Below, one piece after another: positions 26,501-33,194 of a DNA stretch of 64,000 nt; the stretch's first letter is position 1; each line of letters begins with the position of its first letter. The position numbers were made by a program, and so were the translations under genes. Source of the stretch: RGIG8700 sp045648505. Lineage in GTDB: Bacteria > Bacillota > Clostridia > RGIG6154. The stretch covers positions 82,367 through 146,366 of the forward strand of contig JAZROD010000044.1 in assembly GCA_045648505.1 (NCBI GenBank), given 5' to 3'. Below the pieces are notes generated by a model that made no database searches, was not told where the DNA came from, and saw only the letters and a program-made list of their open reading frames with translations.

Positions 26501-27127
26501 TGCATCTTCAGGATCTAATCCCTCATTCTCGGCTTCCCACTCAATATCTTCATAAAGCCACTCAAATTCCGAAGGACCGTCTTCAAAGAAATCAAAATAA
26601 TTGTCATTTCCCACATCATATGTGCAATATGGATTCATACCCTCGTTTATATCAAAAGTATATCCAAGTACAACTTCGTAAAAATCCGCTCCCTGAACTG
26701 CATTCCATGTAACAAGATATTTTTTTGCATCAAATTTGATATTAGTTGCTTTTGCAAGTGAAACATTAGGTTTTTTATAAACAAAGTTCTCTGATGACTT
26801 AAATGTATACTCGCCATTTCCATTACTTGAGCCTACTTCAACCCTATATGTACCGCTTCCATTATCAAGAATTTCCTCAAGAAGATAAAGATACAGCTCA
26901 TCTTCATGATAATTGTCCGTATGATGTGTCCATTCATCTATAATGCGATTGTCTTTATACACATTAATTCTGTATTCATCAACACCATTTACCAATGTGA
27001 ACATAAATTCACCTGGATATTCTCCTGTCCAGCAAACTGTTGCCGGTGCTGTTGCCGCAGATACTGTGAATGTAAGCATCTGCATAAGCATCATTACTGC
27101 AATTATAAAACTTAATGCTTTTTTCAT
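23567..27127 (-). CDS. Large secreted protein with SLH, Listeria-Bacteroides repeat and fibronectin-like domains
   Basis: 1186 residues. Signal peptide (FIIAVMMLMQMLTFTVSAA). Three or four FN3-like segments at about 28-460 with recurring KATNIKF and TNLSYGDNILRWTN starts. Then three SLH repeats at about 465-640 (YVMYLCNKGVINGDGAGVFG; ITKGELCEIVVKMTGGEEYA), which bind pyruvylated wall polymers. A Listeria-Bacteroides (Flg_new) repeat ends in GHWFNGWEPLPPAVMPDEDV near 880, and a carboxypeptidase regulatory-like beta domain follows (VTGKITYNGEVAANKEVYVL). SLH repeats in the middle are less usual than at an end. Own promoter and terminator. Surface anchoring is inferred; the binding target is unknown. 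Confidence 0.85.
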   Translation of the reverse strand: MKKALSFIIAVMMLMQMLTFTVSAATAPATVCWTGEYPGEFMFTLVNGVDEYRINVYKDNRIIDEWTHHTDNYHEDELYLYLLEEILDNGSGTYRVEVGSSNGNGEYTFKSSENFVYKKPNVSLAKATNIKFDAKKYLVTWNAVQGADFYEVVLGYTFDINEGMNPYCTYDVGNDNYFDFFEDGPSEFEWLYEDIEWEAENEGLDPEDAIIGISVNAMTYDINEKNPSYSDYVTLDGSVIETPEEEEPTEFGDLQWGDEIGVIKFMPASDEDGYYIKLYKDDVEIDGTWYFTEPYENVQGVEYNNFIYSMVDHGSGEYRFSVCSVDDNLDFNNDIQYSSPYYYNKKPTVAKATNLSYGDNILRWTNTDSNVASYAVAYYLTYDEKEYHQLLVEYSTGDKIYVDQSDIDYFNSTIESWHNSNSNKYDKEKAKMVAAVYSVPSNRNNKEMSKSDFCMLMGKKELTKVERSSITDARYVESAKIAYDLGLMTNVYDNPKANITKGELCEIVVKMTGGEEYAKSLNSTTSHFSDVQTGTDLNGYVMYLCNKGVINGDGAGVFGVETEMTYAQIAKVLVSITGYEIVAQNYGGYYPTAYMAAASGAGILKGIVMDYDSTVTREQMALLTANTVEVKLYEQTEWTVNGPVYKKTDKTLLFKNGYSKITGIGYADENTLTIDSGTLKDIDNLKGIEVTELELENWDYDILALNGKDATYYVKDGKALCGLLNYSASVVINNSDAETTNRNVTLTLNANGYTKYKIEDGAYFPITPKVSYVLPSVNHGYQSVNVTFANDDETRTQTVSDSIDFINMHKLTYMVDGKEFASMMVGCGEKIGYLTQTPSIEGHWFNGWEPLPPAVMPDEDVTVYAKFTPYTTVTGKITYNGEVAANKEVYVLGSTYTTDADGNFWFTYRSGIKQMTTLVSNYLSKSVYLDLTGRTFDLGTVDFTRMETTVADSTNLISSVAGLENAFDQEDKNYIDTTVNSVTVNVLVRSAEQPEEITNEVAKNYTDYEVVQNIDIKIEKQQGLNAKEVTETEGLLEFEVALPAESKGRASYIVFRMHEGSVDALTTTPNADGEYFIVNSDSIIICAKKFSVYSLASTEVVSATKTDSGVSLEINLNEQVVKDSALMIVKAYNKRGVQLASKAIPVTSAYSDTVTLQCEGATGYKLLFFSGLANIKPVYSPINGNL

Positions 27128-27156
27128 AAAATCACTCCAAATAAGTTATTTGCTTT

Positions 27157-27185
27157 ATTATACTACAGAAAATGTTTATTTTCAA
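27157..27185 (-). promoter_or_regulatory. Promoter of the SLH surface protein gene
   Basis: On the minus strand: TTGAAA (27185-27180), 17-bp spacer, TATAAT (27162-27157), followed by TTGGAGTG before the ATG. It diverges from the promoter of the hairpin repeat. Confidence 0.72.
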
Positions 27186-27199
27186 GCTTTTTATATTTC

Positions 27200-27228
27200 T
27201 TGCATTTTCTATACCTTTGTGATAAAAT
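27200..27228 (+). promoter_or_regulatory. Promoter at the head of hairpin repeat copy 1
   Basis: TTGCAT (27200-27205), 17-bp spacer, TAAAAT (27223-27228). The same hexamers and spacing head copy 2 although the spacer differs, which suggests the promoter is part of the repeated unit and is conserved. Confidence 0.65.
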
Positions 27229-27237
27229 GATATATTG

Positions 27238-27460
27238 TTCAGGAGTCGGAATTTATCTAAGTAAATTGCCCTTAGGGCATGAATTGAAATCAGTGATTTC
27301 ATAAATTGGCGTCACCATGAATTGAGGTCTGCGACCTCATGAATGAATAAAAATCGCAAAGCGATTTTATCCTTAATGCAAACTTGTTTGCAATTCATGT
27401 TGCGAATAGCATCAATTTATTGAGCGAAAGCGAAAATTCATAACAACGAAGTTGTTAATT
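27238..27460 (+). repeat. Fishbone hairpin array, copy 1
   Basis: Short hairpins alternate with 7-8-nt spacers. Left spacers ATGAATT(G) at 27279 and 27317 and ATAAATTG at 27301 are reverse complements of right spacers at 27435, 27391 and 27413 (CAATTTAT), so they can nest as 27317:27391, 27301:27413, 27279:27435. Ribs include TGCCC/GGGCA (27267-27279), AAATC/GATTT (27287-27299), AGGTC/GACCT (27325-27337), AAAATCGC/GCGATTTT (27350-27368), GCAAAC/GTTTGC (27378-27391) and AACAAC/GTTGTT (27442-27456). Against copy 2 I count 8 differences in 223 bases. A promoter precedes it, so it may be transcribed, but no + strand gene follows. Confidence 0.85.
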
Positions 27461-27475
27461 ATTTTTAAGAAGCAT

Positions 27476-27513
27476 ATAAATAAAGCAGACAGAAATACTG
27501 TCTGCTTTATTTA
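27476..27513 (-). terminator. Terminator of the two-gene membrane operon
   Basis: 15-bp stem AAATAAAGCAGACAG / CTGTCTGCTTTATTT, loop AAATA. It lies directly after the stop codon at 27514. Confidence 0.82.
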
Positions 27514-28566
27514 TTATTTAGTCATAACCCATAAATCTACTGGTTCCAAAATAATTTCGCAATCTTTAGCAAAGTTTCCTTTTGTACAAACGGCACACAA
27601 ATTTGTTTTATTTGAAATTCCTTCAACTGGCAAAACAAAATATGCACTGCCAACCAATGTTTTATTTTGGTAAATCTTTGCTCTTATTGCACCATCCAAA
27701 GACGCATTCTTATATTCTTTCAATAATTTTTCGACTTCAAAATCAGCACTAACTATCATCGCACTATCGGTATATTCAATCGCAGTTATATTCCCTATTT
27801 CTACCTTTTCAAATAATTTTTCAGTGTCTTCGTCCAAAATTTTCACATTCTGATGTAAATTAGTTTTCATCACATCATATTTTTTCAGTTTGCTTTTTTC
27901 TTCATTTATTGAAGCATATATGTTATTGTTTAAAAAGTTTACAATTGGACCATAAACTGCGTTGTGTTCTCTTACTTTTACATTCTCAGCCTCTGTTTCC
28001 AATGCCGTCATTATTCCTGCTACAGGACCTGCAAGACCGTTAGCTATTCCTCCCCATGTTGCCCAATTATGTTCTTTTTTTAGAAAAGTATTTCTGTTTC
28101 GAGCAACATCCAAGTTTAGTTCAGACATATTTATCTTTGTATATTTTATCTTTCTTTCAAGCATTATTTTGCTTTTTTCTAAACCTCGGTATCCATAACC
28201 ACACATAGTTTCTTCCAATAGGAAGAATTGTTTTTGTCTTTCATCGCTGTTTTCGGCATTTCCTTTTATAAACCCTTCATACAAACAATCTTCAGGCCAT
28301 TTTTTGTCTACATCAAATATCCCAAAACCAATTTTACTTATCAAATATTTATTATAGGCATCCACCGTCACACTTATCATAAATATTAGGGGAGCAAAGA
28401 AAAGAATAAGCATAACTATTAAAAATCCACCCATATCCAAAAACGACTCTATACCATCTTCAACAAGCACCCCAATCATACTTATAATCCAAAGGATTGA
28501 AAACCACCATCCACCTATGAAAGCACCTTTTTTAGTTCTACTGAAAAAGCAATCTATCCTTTTCAT
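27514..28566 (-). CDS. Membrane protein of unknown function
   Basis: 350 residues. Two hydrophobic segments near the N-terminus (GGWWFSILWIISMIGVLVED; FLIVMLILFFAPLIFMISVT) are followed by a mainly soluble, charged region with a Gly/Ala-rich stretch (GGIANGLAGPVAGIMTALE). I recognise no family. ATG 28566 is chosen because AAAGGAG lies before it. It follows the DUF4234-like gene by 45 bases and probably shares its transcript. Both sit between two copies of the hairpin repeat. Confidence 0.7.
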   Translation of the reverse strand: MKRIDCFFSRTKKGAFIGGWWFSILWIISMIGVLVEDGIESFLDMGGFLIVMLILFFAPLIFMISVTVDAYNKYLISKIGFGIFDVDKKWPEDCLYEGFIKGNAENSDERQKQFFLLEETMCGYGYRGLEKSKIMLERKIKYTKINMSELNLDVARNRNTFLKKEHNWATWGGIANGLAGPVAGIMTALETEAENVKVREHNAVYGPIVNFLNNNIYASINEEKSKLKKYDVMKTNLHQNVKILDEDTEKLFEKVEIGNITAIEYTDSAMIVSADFEVEKLLKEYKNASLDGAIRAKIYQNKTLVGSAYFVLPVEGISNKTNLCAVCTKGNFAKDCEIILEPVDLWVMTK

Positions 28567-28611
28567 GTGCAACTCCTTTACTACTAAAATATCATTATGC
28601 ATCAATATAAC

Positions 28612-29508
28612 TTAATCATTATCCCCATAATATTGTTTATAATGTTCTTTTGTAGCTATAGCATTTATTTTGTGTTGTATTATAATTGCAGGTATAAAAA
28701 TCCCTAAAAAGATCGAAAGTATAAGTACCAGTGCTTTAATATCAGACTGTACTTTCTTTTGGAATGCCAATGTTTCTGTTAATTCCGCTGTTTTATACAT
28801 CCAATATATGCTATAAAAAGGTACAAACCAACACAATAACATTTTTTTAATAGGTGTTCTGTACTCTTTTCCAGTTATATTTAAAAAATATGTAGTTTTG
28901 TAAATCCACACACTATAATATATAAAACCGAATAACAACCAAAGAATAACAAAGCTAACAAGACTTCTTGAACCACTTTTTATATTCTCCGGTCTGTCAG
29001 TGCGTTTAAAATCATTAACCAATGCTAAAACTGCAGAAATTATTCCGTTTACAATAGTAACAATTGCATCAATTATCACTGGTATAGAAAACACAAATGC
29101 AACTATGGCCAATACACAAGATAAAACCAATGCAACTATTGACAAATTGCTAATCTGATATACGGGCACTAACATATACTGAACTACCGCAATCACACCG
29201 CACACAAGACCTAACAAAGGAACCGCGTTATTATTTCTTTTCCATATTCCAAACACAATTGCTACAATCCCCACAAAGAAAAACAAAACCGGTGTTAAAA
29301 TTATTTCATTTATATCTGTCATATTTACAGTTCTGAAAATGCTCATAACTTGTGAATTTTTTGCCGGAAACCATACATACTGTGCTATAGAAACAGTTTT
29401 TCCATTTGCCATTTGCCAAAAAGGCAAAAACTGAAGAATTATAAGCGCTAAAACCAACCCTGCACAACTTACACTTCCTACCCACATACATTTTTTTAAT
29501 TTGTTCAT
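28612..29508 (-). CDS. Multi-pass membrane protein with DUF4234-like C-terminal region
   Basis: 298 residues with about eight hydrophobic helices. The C-terminal half (SFVILWLLFGFIYYSVWIYK; KKMLLCWFVPFYSIYWMYKT) resembles DUF4234 proteins, small membrane proteins of unknown role. The N-terminal four helices are not recognised. ATG 29508 has GGAGGG upstream. Divergent from the ribbon-helix-helix gene 113 bases away, which could regulate it; that is inference from orientation. Confidence 0.7.
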   Translation of the reverse strand: MNKLKKCMWVGSVSCAGLVLALIILQFLPFWQMANGKTVSIAQYVWFPAKNSQVMSIFRTVNMTDINEIILTPVLFFFVGIVAIVFGIWKRNNNAVPLLGLVCGVIAVVQYMLVPVYQISNLSIVALVLSCVLAIVAFVFSIPVIIDAIVTIVNGIISAVLALVNDFKRTDRPENIKSGSRSLVSFVILWLLFGFIYYSVWIYKTTYFLNITGKEYRTPIKKMLLCWFVPFYSIYWMYKTAELTETLAFQKKVQSDIKALVLILSIFLGIFIPAIIIQHKINAIATKEHYKQYYGDND

Positions 29509-29621
29509 AATTACCCTCCGTCTGCGTATTACTTTTGTATTACATTCACACATCTTATTGTATCATATAAAACCATTTTATGTCAAGATATAATTTATTA
29601 CATAATGGAAGGTGTGATAAT

Positions 29622-29804
29622 ATGTTAAATGAACCATTAAAAATTAAAAAACGCGGAGAAGATGGAACTAAAATCATTTCTTTAAGAATACGAGAAGACA
29701 CTCTTGCAGAACTAGATAGACTTTCTAACGAATGTAATTATTCACGAAATGAACTTATAAATCTCATAATTAACCACGGAATTAAAAACATTATTATAGA
29801 ATAA
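29622..29804 (+). CDS. Ribbon-helix-helix (Arc/CopG-like) DNA-binding protein
   Basis: 60 residues. The strand KIISLRIREDTLAELDRLSN and helices ECNYSRNELINLIINHGIKN follow the RHH pattern: alternating residues that enter the major groove, then two helices that dimerise. Such proteins are usually autoregulators or antitoxins. No toxin gene is adjacent on the same strand. ATG 29622 has GGAAGGTG upstream. It is divergent from the membrane operon and its own terminator follows. Confidence 0.78.
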   Translation: MLNEPLKIKKRGEDGTKIISLRIREDTLAELDRLSNECNYSRNELINLIINHGIKNIIIE

Positions 29805-29810
29805 TTACAC

Positions 29811-29841
29811 AAAGGGCAGTGTTTAAGGCTGTCCTTTTTTT
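29811..29841 (+). terminator. Terminator after the RHH gene
   Basis: AAAGGGCAG pairs with CTGTCCTTT with one mismatch, then seven T. Confidence 0.62.
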
Positions 29842-29843
29842 AC

Positions 29844-29872
29844 TTGCATTTCATATTTATATATGATAAAAT
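29844..29872 (+). promoter_or_regulatory. Promoter at the head of hairpin repeat copy 2
   Basis: TTGCAT (29844-29849), 17-bp spacer, TAAAAT (29867-29872). It is the nearest promoter to yggS, so the array would be part of a ~250-base leader of that operon. Confidence 0.65.
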
Positions 29873-29881
29873 ATTGTATTA

Positions 29882-30104
29882 TTCAGGAGACGGAATTTAT
29901 CTAAGTGAACTGCCCTTAGGGCATGAATTGAAATCAGTGATTTCATGAATTGGTTTCACCATGAATTGAGGTCTGCGACCTCATGAATGAATAAAAATCG
30001 CAAAGCGATTTTATCCTTAATGCAAACTTGTTTGCAATTCATGTTGCGAATAGCATCAATTTATTGAGCAAAAGCGAAAATTCATAACAACGGAGTTGTT
30101 AATT
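29882..30104 (+). repeat. Fishbone hairpin array, copy 2, in the leader of yggS
   Basis: Same unit as copy 1, offset 2644 bases and in the same orientation. Here the third left spacer is ATGAATTG (29945) facing CAATTTAT (30057), which gives one G:U pair where copy 1 has A:U. The rib GGTTTCACC is a clean 3-bp hairpin here and broken in copy 1. The AACAAC/GTTGTT rib at the end is followed by AATTCAT, which can pair with GTGAACT near 29905. The ribosome binding site of yggS begins 10 bases later. Confidence 0.85.
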
Positions 30105-30128
30105 CATTTTATGAAAGGAGTACATAGT

Positions 30129-30770
30129 TTGAGTATAAAAAGTAATCTTGAAAAGATAAAAAGCACTTTAAACAACGATACTACACTTGTTTGCGTAAGT
30201 AAGTATCACACCGAAGAGGAAATTATGGAGGCTTACAATGAGGGCGTTCGTGATTTTGGTGAAAACAAGGTGCAGGATATGGTTAAAAAGGCGGAAAATC
30301 TGCCAAAGGATATAAGATGGCATCTTATCGGACACTTGCAGACAAACAAGGTTAAATATATTGTGGGCAAAACCCATCTTGTGCAGTCGGTTGACAGAAT
30401 TGAACTTGCAGAAGAGCTTAACAAAAGATTTGAAAAAGAAAATCTGGTTTGCGACTGTTTAATACAGATAAATTCAACGGGCATTGATTCAAGATTCGGT
30501 TGCACACCTGAAACTGCAACAGAATTTGCAGAAAAATTAAGAGAATTCAAAAGCCTTAATGTTAAGGGAATTATGGGTATGGCTCCAATCTGCGATGACC
30601 CTACCGAAAACTTTAAGCTTTTAAAAGATATTTATGAAAATTTAAAAGAAAAAGGTATGCTAAACGGTAACATACTCTCTATGGGTATGAGTGATGACTA
30701 CGAATTTGCACTTAAGTGCGGAAGTAATATGGTAAGAATAGGAAGTAAAATATTCAAGGATGCTGAATAA
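30129..30770 (+). CDS. yggS: YggS/PLPBP family pyridoxal phosphate homeostasis protein
   Basis: 213 residues, one PLP-binding TIM barrel. The PLP lysine is in TTLVCVSKYHT, with DFGENKVQDM and WHLIGHLQTNKVKYIV next; C-terminal SMGMSDDYEFALKCGSNMVRIG is diagnostic. It buffers PLP and affects amino acid metabolism; no catalytic activity is known. Start TTG 30129 is preferred, with AAAGGAG eight bases upstream; ATG 30111 lacks an RBS. It usually precedes sepF-yggT in Firmicutes; here it heads a different operon behind a hairpin array. Confidence 0.92.
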   Translation: MSIKSNLEKIKSTLNNDTTLVCVSKYHTEEEIMEAYNEGVRDFGENKVQDMVKKAENLPKDIRWHLIGHLQTNKVKYIVGKTHLVQSVDRIELAEELNKRFEKENLVCDCLIQINSTGIDSRFGCTPETATEFAEKLREFKSLNVKGIMGMAPICDDPTENFKLLKDIYENLKEKGMLNGNILSMGMSDDYEFALKCGSNMVRIGSKIFKDAE

Positions 30771-30878
30771 AATTATTCAGATTGTGCTGATTTGCGACTG
30801 TCGTGTACTTTGTGTACATAAAGGAGCAAAACAGTGCAAGGTGGGCAATTTTATACCAGCATATAAGGAGGAAGAATA
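30771..30878 (+). other. Gap between yggS and apgM
   Basis: 108 bases without a gene. A small GTAC/GTAC hairpin and the apgM ribosome binding site AAGGAGG are the only items seen; I recognise no riboswitch or promoter. Confidence 0.4.
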
Positions 30879-32084
30879 ATGAAATATATAGTATTTTTAG
30901 GGGACGGTATGGCAGACTATAAAGTAGACGAGCTTGGCGGTAAAACTCCCCTTGATGTGGCAAATAAACCAAACATTGATGAAATCGCATCAAAATCAGT
31001 TGCAGGTATTGTTACAACAGTTCCCGAAGGTTTAAAACCGGGAAGCGATGTTGCAAACCTTTCTGCAATGGGTTATGACCCGAACAAATATTACACAGGC
31101 AGATCACCACTTGAAGCAGTTTCTGTTGGTGTGCCTTTAAATGACGATGATATTACATTCAGAGTTAATCTTGTAACTCTTTCAGATGAAGAAAATTATG
31201 AAGATAAAACAATGATTGATTACAGCTCTGATGAAATCACAACACCTGAAGCACACCAGCTTATCAAAGCTATTGCAGAAAACCTTGACAATGAAGAATA
31301 TCAGTTCTTCCCCGGTTTTTCATACAGACACGTTTTAGTAAGAAGAAAGGGCAAGCTTACATATCAGCTTACTCCACCTCACAGTATTTCAGGCAGAAAG
31401 GTTACAGACTACCTTCCAAAGGGCGAAAATTCAGACATTATTTTAGACTTTATGAAAAAGAGTGTTGAAATTTTAAAAGACCATCCTGTTAACCTTGACA
31501 GAATTAAAAGAGGCTTAAGACCTGCCACATCTATCTGGGTATGGGGCGAAGGCTCAAAAGCAGTTCTTCCAACCTTTGAAAGTATGAGAGGTATTAAAGG
31601 CGGTGTTGTTTCTGCAGTTGACCTTATTAAAGGCATTGCCATAAGCGCAAAGCTTGAAAGCGTTGATGTTGAAGGTGCAACCGGCAACATTCACACAAAC
31701 TTTGAAGGCAAAGCTCAGGCATCAATTGACCTTTTAAAGAGAAATGATTTTGTTTACATTCACGTTGAAGCTGCAGACGAATGCGGACACAGAGGCGAAA
31801 TTGAAAACAAGGTTAAATCAATTGAACTTATCGATGAAAAAATCGTAAAACCTGTTATGGATTACATAAAGAGCACAGGCGAAGACTACAAGGTTTTAAT
31901 TATGCCTGACCATCCTACACCTCTTGCACTTAAAGACCACGTTATGGACCCTGTTCCTTTTGTTATGTTTGACAGCAGAAAAGAAGAAAAGGGCGTTGAA
32001 AAGTACAACGAGGACAACTGCAAGGCTACAGGTCTTCACATAACAGAGGGATATAAATTAATGGAAAAATTTATCGAGGAGTAA
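30879..32084 (+). CDS. apgM: 2,3-bisphosphoglycerate-independent phosphoglycerate mutase, archaeal type
   Basis: 401 residues, the ApgM form rather than the 510-residue GpmI. Alkaline phosphatase superfamily with metal ligands in YIVFLGDGMADYKVDELGG and IMPDHPTPLALKDH; NLSAMGYDPNKYYTGRSPLE carries the active-site region. Interconverts 3- and 2-phosphoglycerate in glycolysis. RBS AAGGAGG. A homologous family is phosphonopyruvate hydrolase, but motif and length fit ApgM. Confidence 0.92.
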   Translation: MKYIVFLGDGMADYKVDELGGKTPLDVANKPNIDEIASKSVAGIVTTVPEGLKPGSDVANLSAMGYDPNKYYTGRSPLEAVSVGVPLNDDDITFRVNLVTLSDEENYEDKTMIDYSSDEITTPEAHQLIKAIAENLDNEEYQFFPGFSYRHVLVRRKGKLTYQLTPPHSISGRKVTDYLPKGENSDIILDFMKKSVEILKDHPVNLDRIKRGLRPATSIWVWGEGSKAVLPTFESMRGIKGGVVSAVDLIKGIAISAKLESVDVEGATGNIHTNFEGKAQASIDLLKRNDFVYIHVEAADECGHRGEIENKVKSIELIDEKIVKPVMDYIKSTGEDYKVLIMPDHPTPLALKDHVMDPVPFVMFDSRKEEKGVEKYNEDNCKATGLHITEGYKLMEKFIEE

Positions 32085-32088
32085 TATT

Positions 32089-33183
32089 ATGACAAAAATT
32101 GATATTTTTTCAGGCTTTTTAGGTGCAGGAAAAACTACACTTATCAAAAAACTTATTAACGATTCATTCAAAGGCGAAAAGCTTGTTTTGATTGAAAACG
32201 AATTTGGCGAAATCGGTATTGACGGTGGATTTTTAAAAGAAGCAGGTATTGAAATAACTGAAATGAATTCAGGTTGTATCTGTTGCTCACTTGTGGGTGA
32301 TTTCAGTAAAGCTCTTGCTGAAGTTCTTGAAAAATTCACACCTGACAGAATTTTAATCGAACCATCAGGGGTTGGAAAATTAAGTGATGTTAAAAAGGCA
32401 GTTGAAGGTATTGAAGGTGCAAAAATCAACAGTGCAACTGCAGTTGTTGACGCCACAAAGTGCAAAATGTATATGAAAAACTTCGGCGAATTTTTCAATG
32501 ACCAGATTGAAAATGCATCAACCATTATTTTAAGCCACGCAGACAAAGCATCAGAAGAAAAAATTAAAGAATGTATTCATCTTATAAAAGAACATAATGA
32601 AAAAGCCGTTCTTGTTACAACTCCTTTTATGGAGCTTGACGGCAAGGTGCTTAAAGATGCTATTGAAAACACATCAACTCTTGAAAAAGAAATGGAAGAA
32701 CTTGAGCATCATCACCACCATCACGGTCACGATTGCCATTGTCACGAGCATGAACACGAGCATCATCACCACCATGATGAAGAATGTACTTGTGGTTGCC
32801 ATGAACACGAACATCACCACCACGATGAATGCGATTGTGGTTGTCATGAACATCATCACGAACACGGTGAAGAATGCTCCTGCGGATGTGGCGGACATCA
32901 TCACCACCACGCTGATGAAGTTTTCACAAGCGTTGGTATTGAAACTGCAAAGAAATTCACTAAAGAAGAAATGGAAAGTATTCTCGAAAAACTTTCAAAA
33001 GAATCTGAATACGGACTTGTGCTTCGTGCAAAGGGTATTGTTGCCGGTGAAGAAGATTGGATTCACTTTGACTATGTTCCCGGCGAAGCAGATGTTCGAT
33101 TCGGCTCAAAAGATGTAATCGGCAGAATTTGTGTTATCGGTTCTGAAATTAACAAAGAAAAAATTCAAAAATTATTTGACTGA
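32089..33183 (+). CDS. COG0523 (CobW/ZNG-like) GTPase with long His/Cys-rich metal linker
   Basis: 364 residues. Walker A GFLGAGKTT (10-18), the metal motif CICC (63-66) with Glu before it, and a CobW C-terminal domain (about 275-364). Between them, residues 207-274 are almost all His, Glu and Cys, with three related CxCGC units (CTCGC, CDCGC, CSCGC). COG0523 GTPases deliver Zn, Co or Ni to target proteins; such linkers bind metal. Four bases after apgM and 11 before a second GTPase. ApgM is itself a metalloenzyme, but a delivery link is inference. Confidence 0.9.
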   Translation: MTKIDIFSGFLGAGKTTLIKKLINDSFKGEKLVLIENEFGEIGIDGGFLKEAGIEITEMNSGCICCSLVGDFSKALAEVLEKFTPDRILIEPSGVGKLSDVKKAVEGIEGAKINSATAVVDATKCKMYMKNFGEFFNDQIENASTIILSHADKASEEKIKECIHLIKEHNEKAVLVTTPFMELDGKVLKDAIENTSTLEKEMEELEHHHHHHGHDCHCHEHEHEHHHHHDEECTCGCHEHEHHHHDECDCGCHEHHHEHGEECSCGCGGHHHHHADEVFTSVGIETAKKFTKEEMESILEKLSKESEYGLVLRAKGIVAGEEDWIHFDYVPGEADVRFGSKDVIGRICVIGSEINKEKIQKLFD

Positions 33184-33194
33184 GGATTGATTAT

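Noticed and set aside
27200..30104. Insertion sequence flanked by repeats
   Set aside because: No transposase or integrase frame lies inside, and the repeats are direct, promoter-bearing hairpin arrays rather than terminal inverted repeats.
30771..30878. Riboswitch before apgM
   Set aside because: Only a tiny hairpin is present; no aptamer core was recognised.
32597..33118. 173-codon alternative frame over the GTPase gene
   Set aside because: It is a by-product of the His-rich codon repeats; the main frame has all family motifs.
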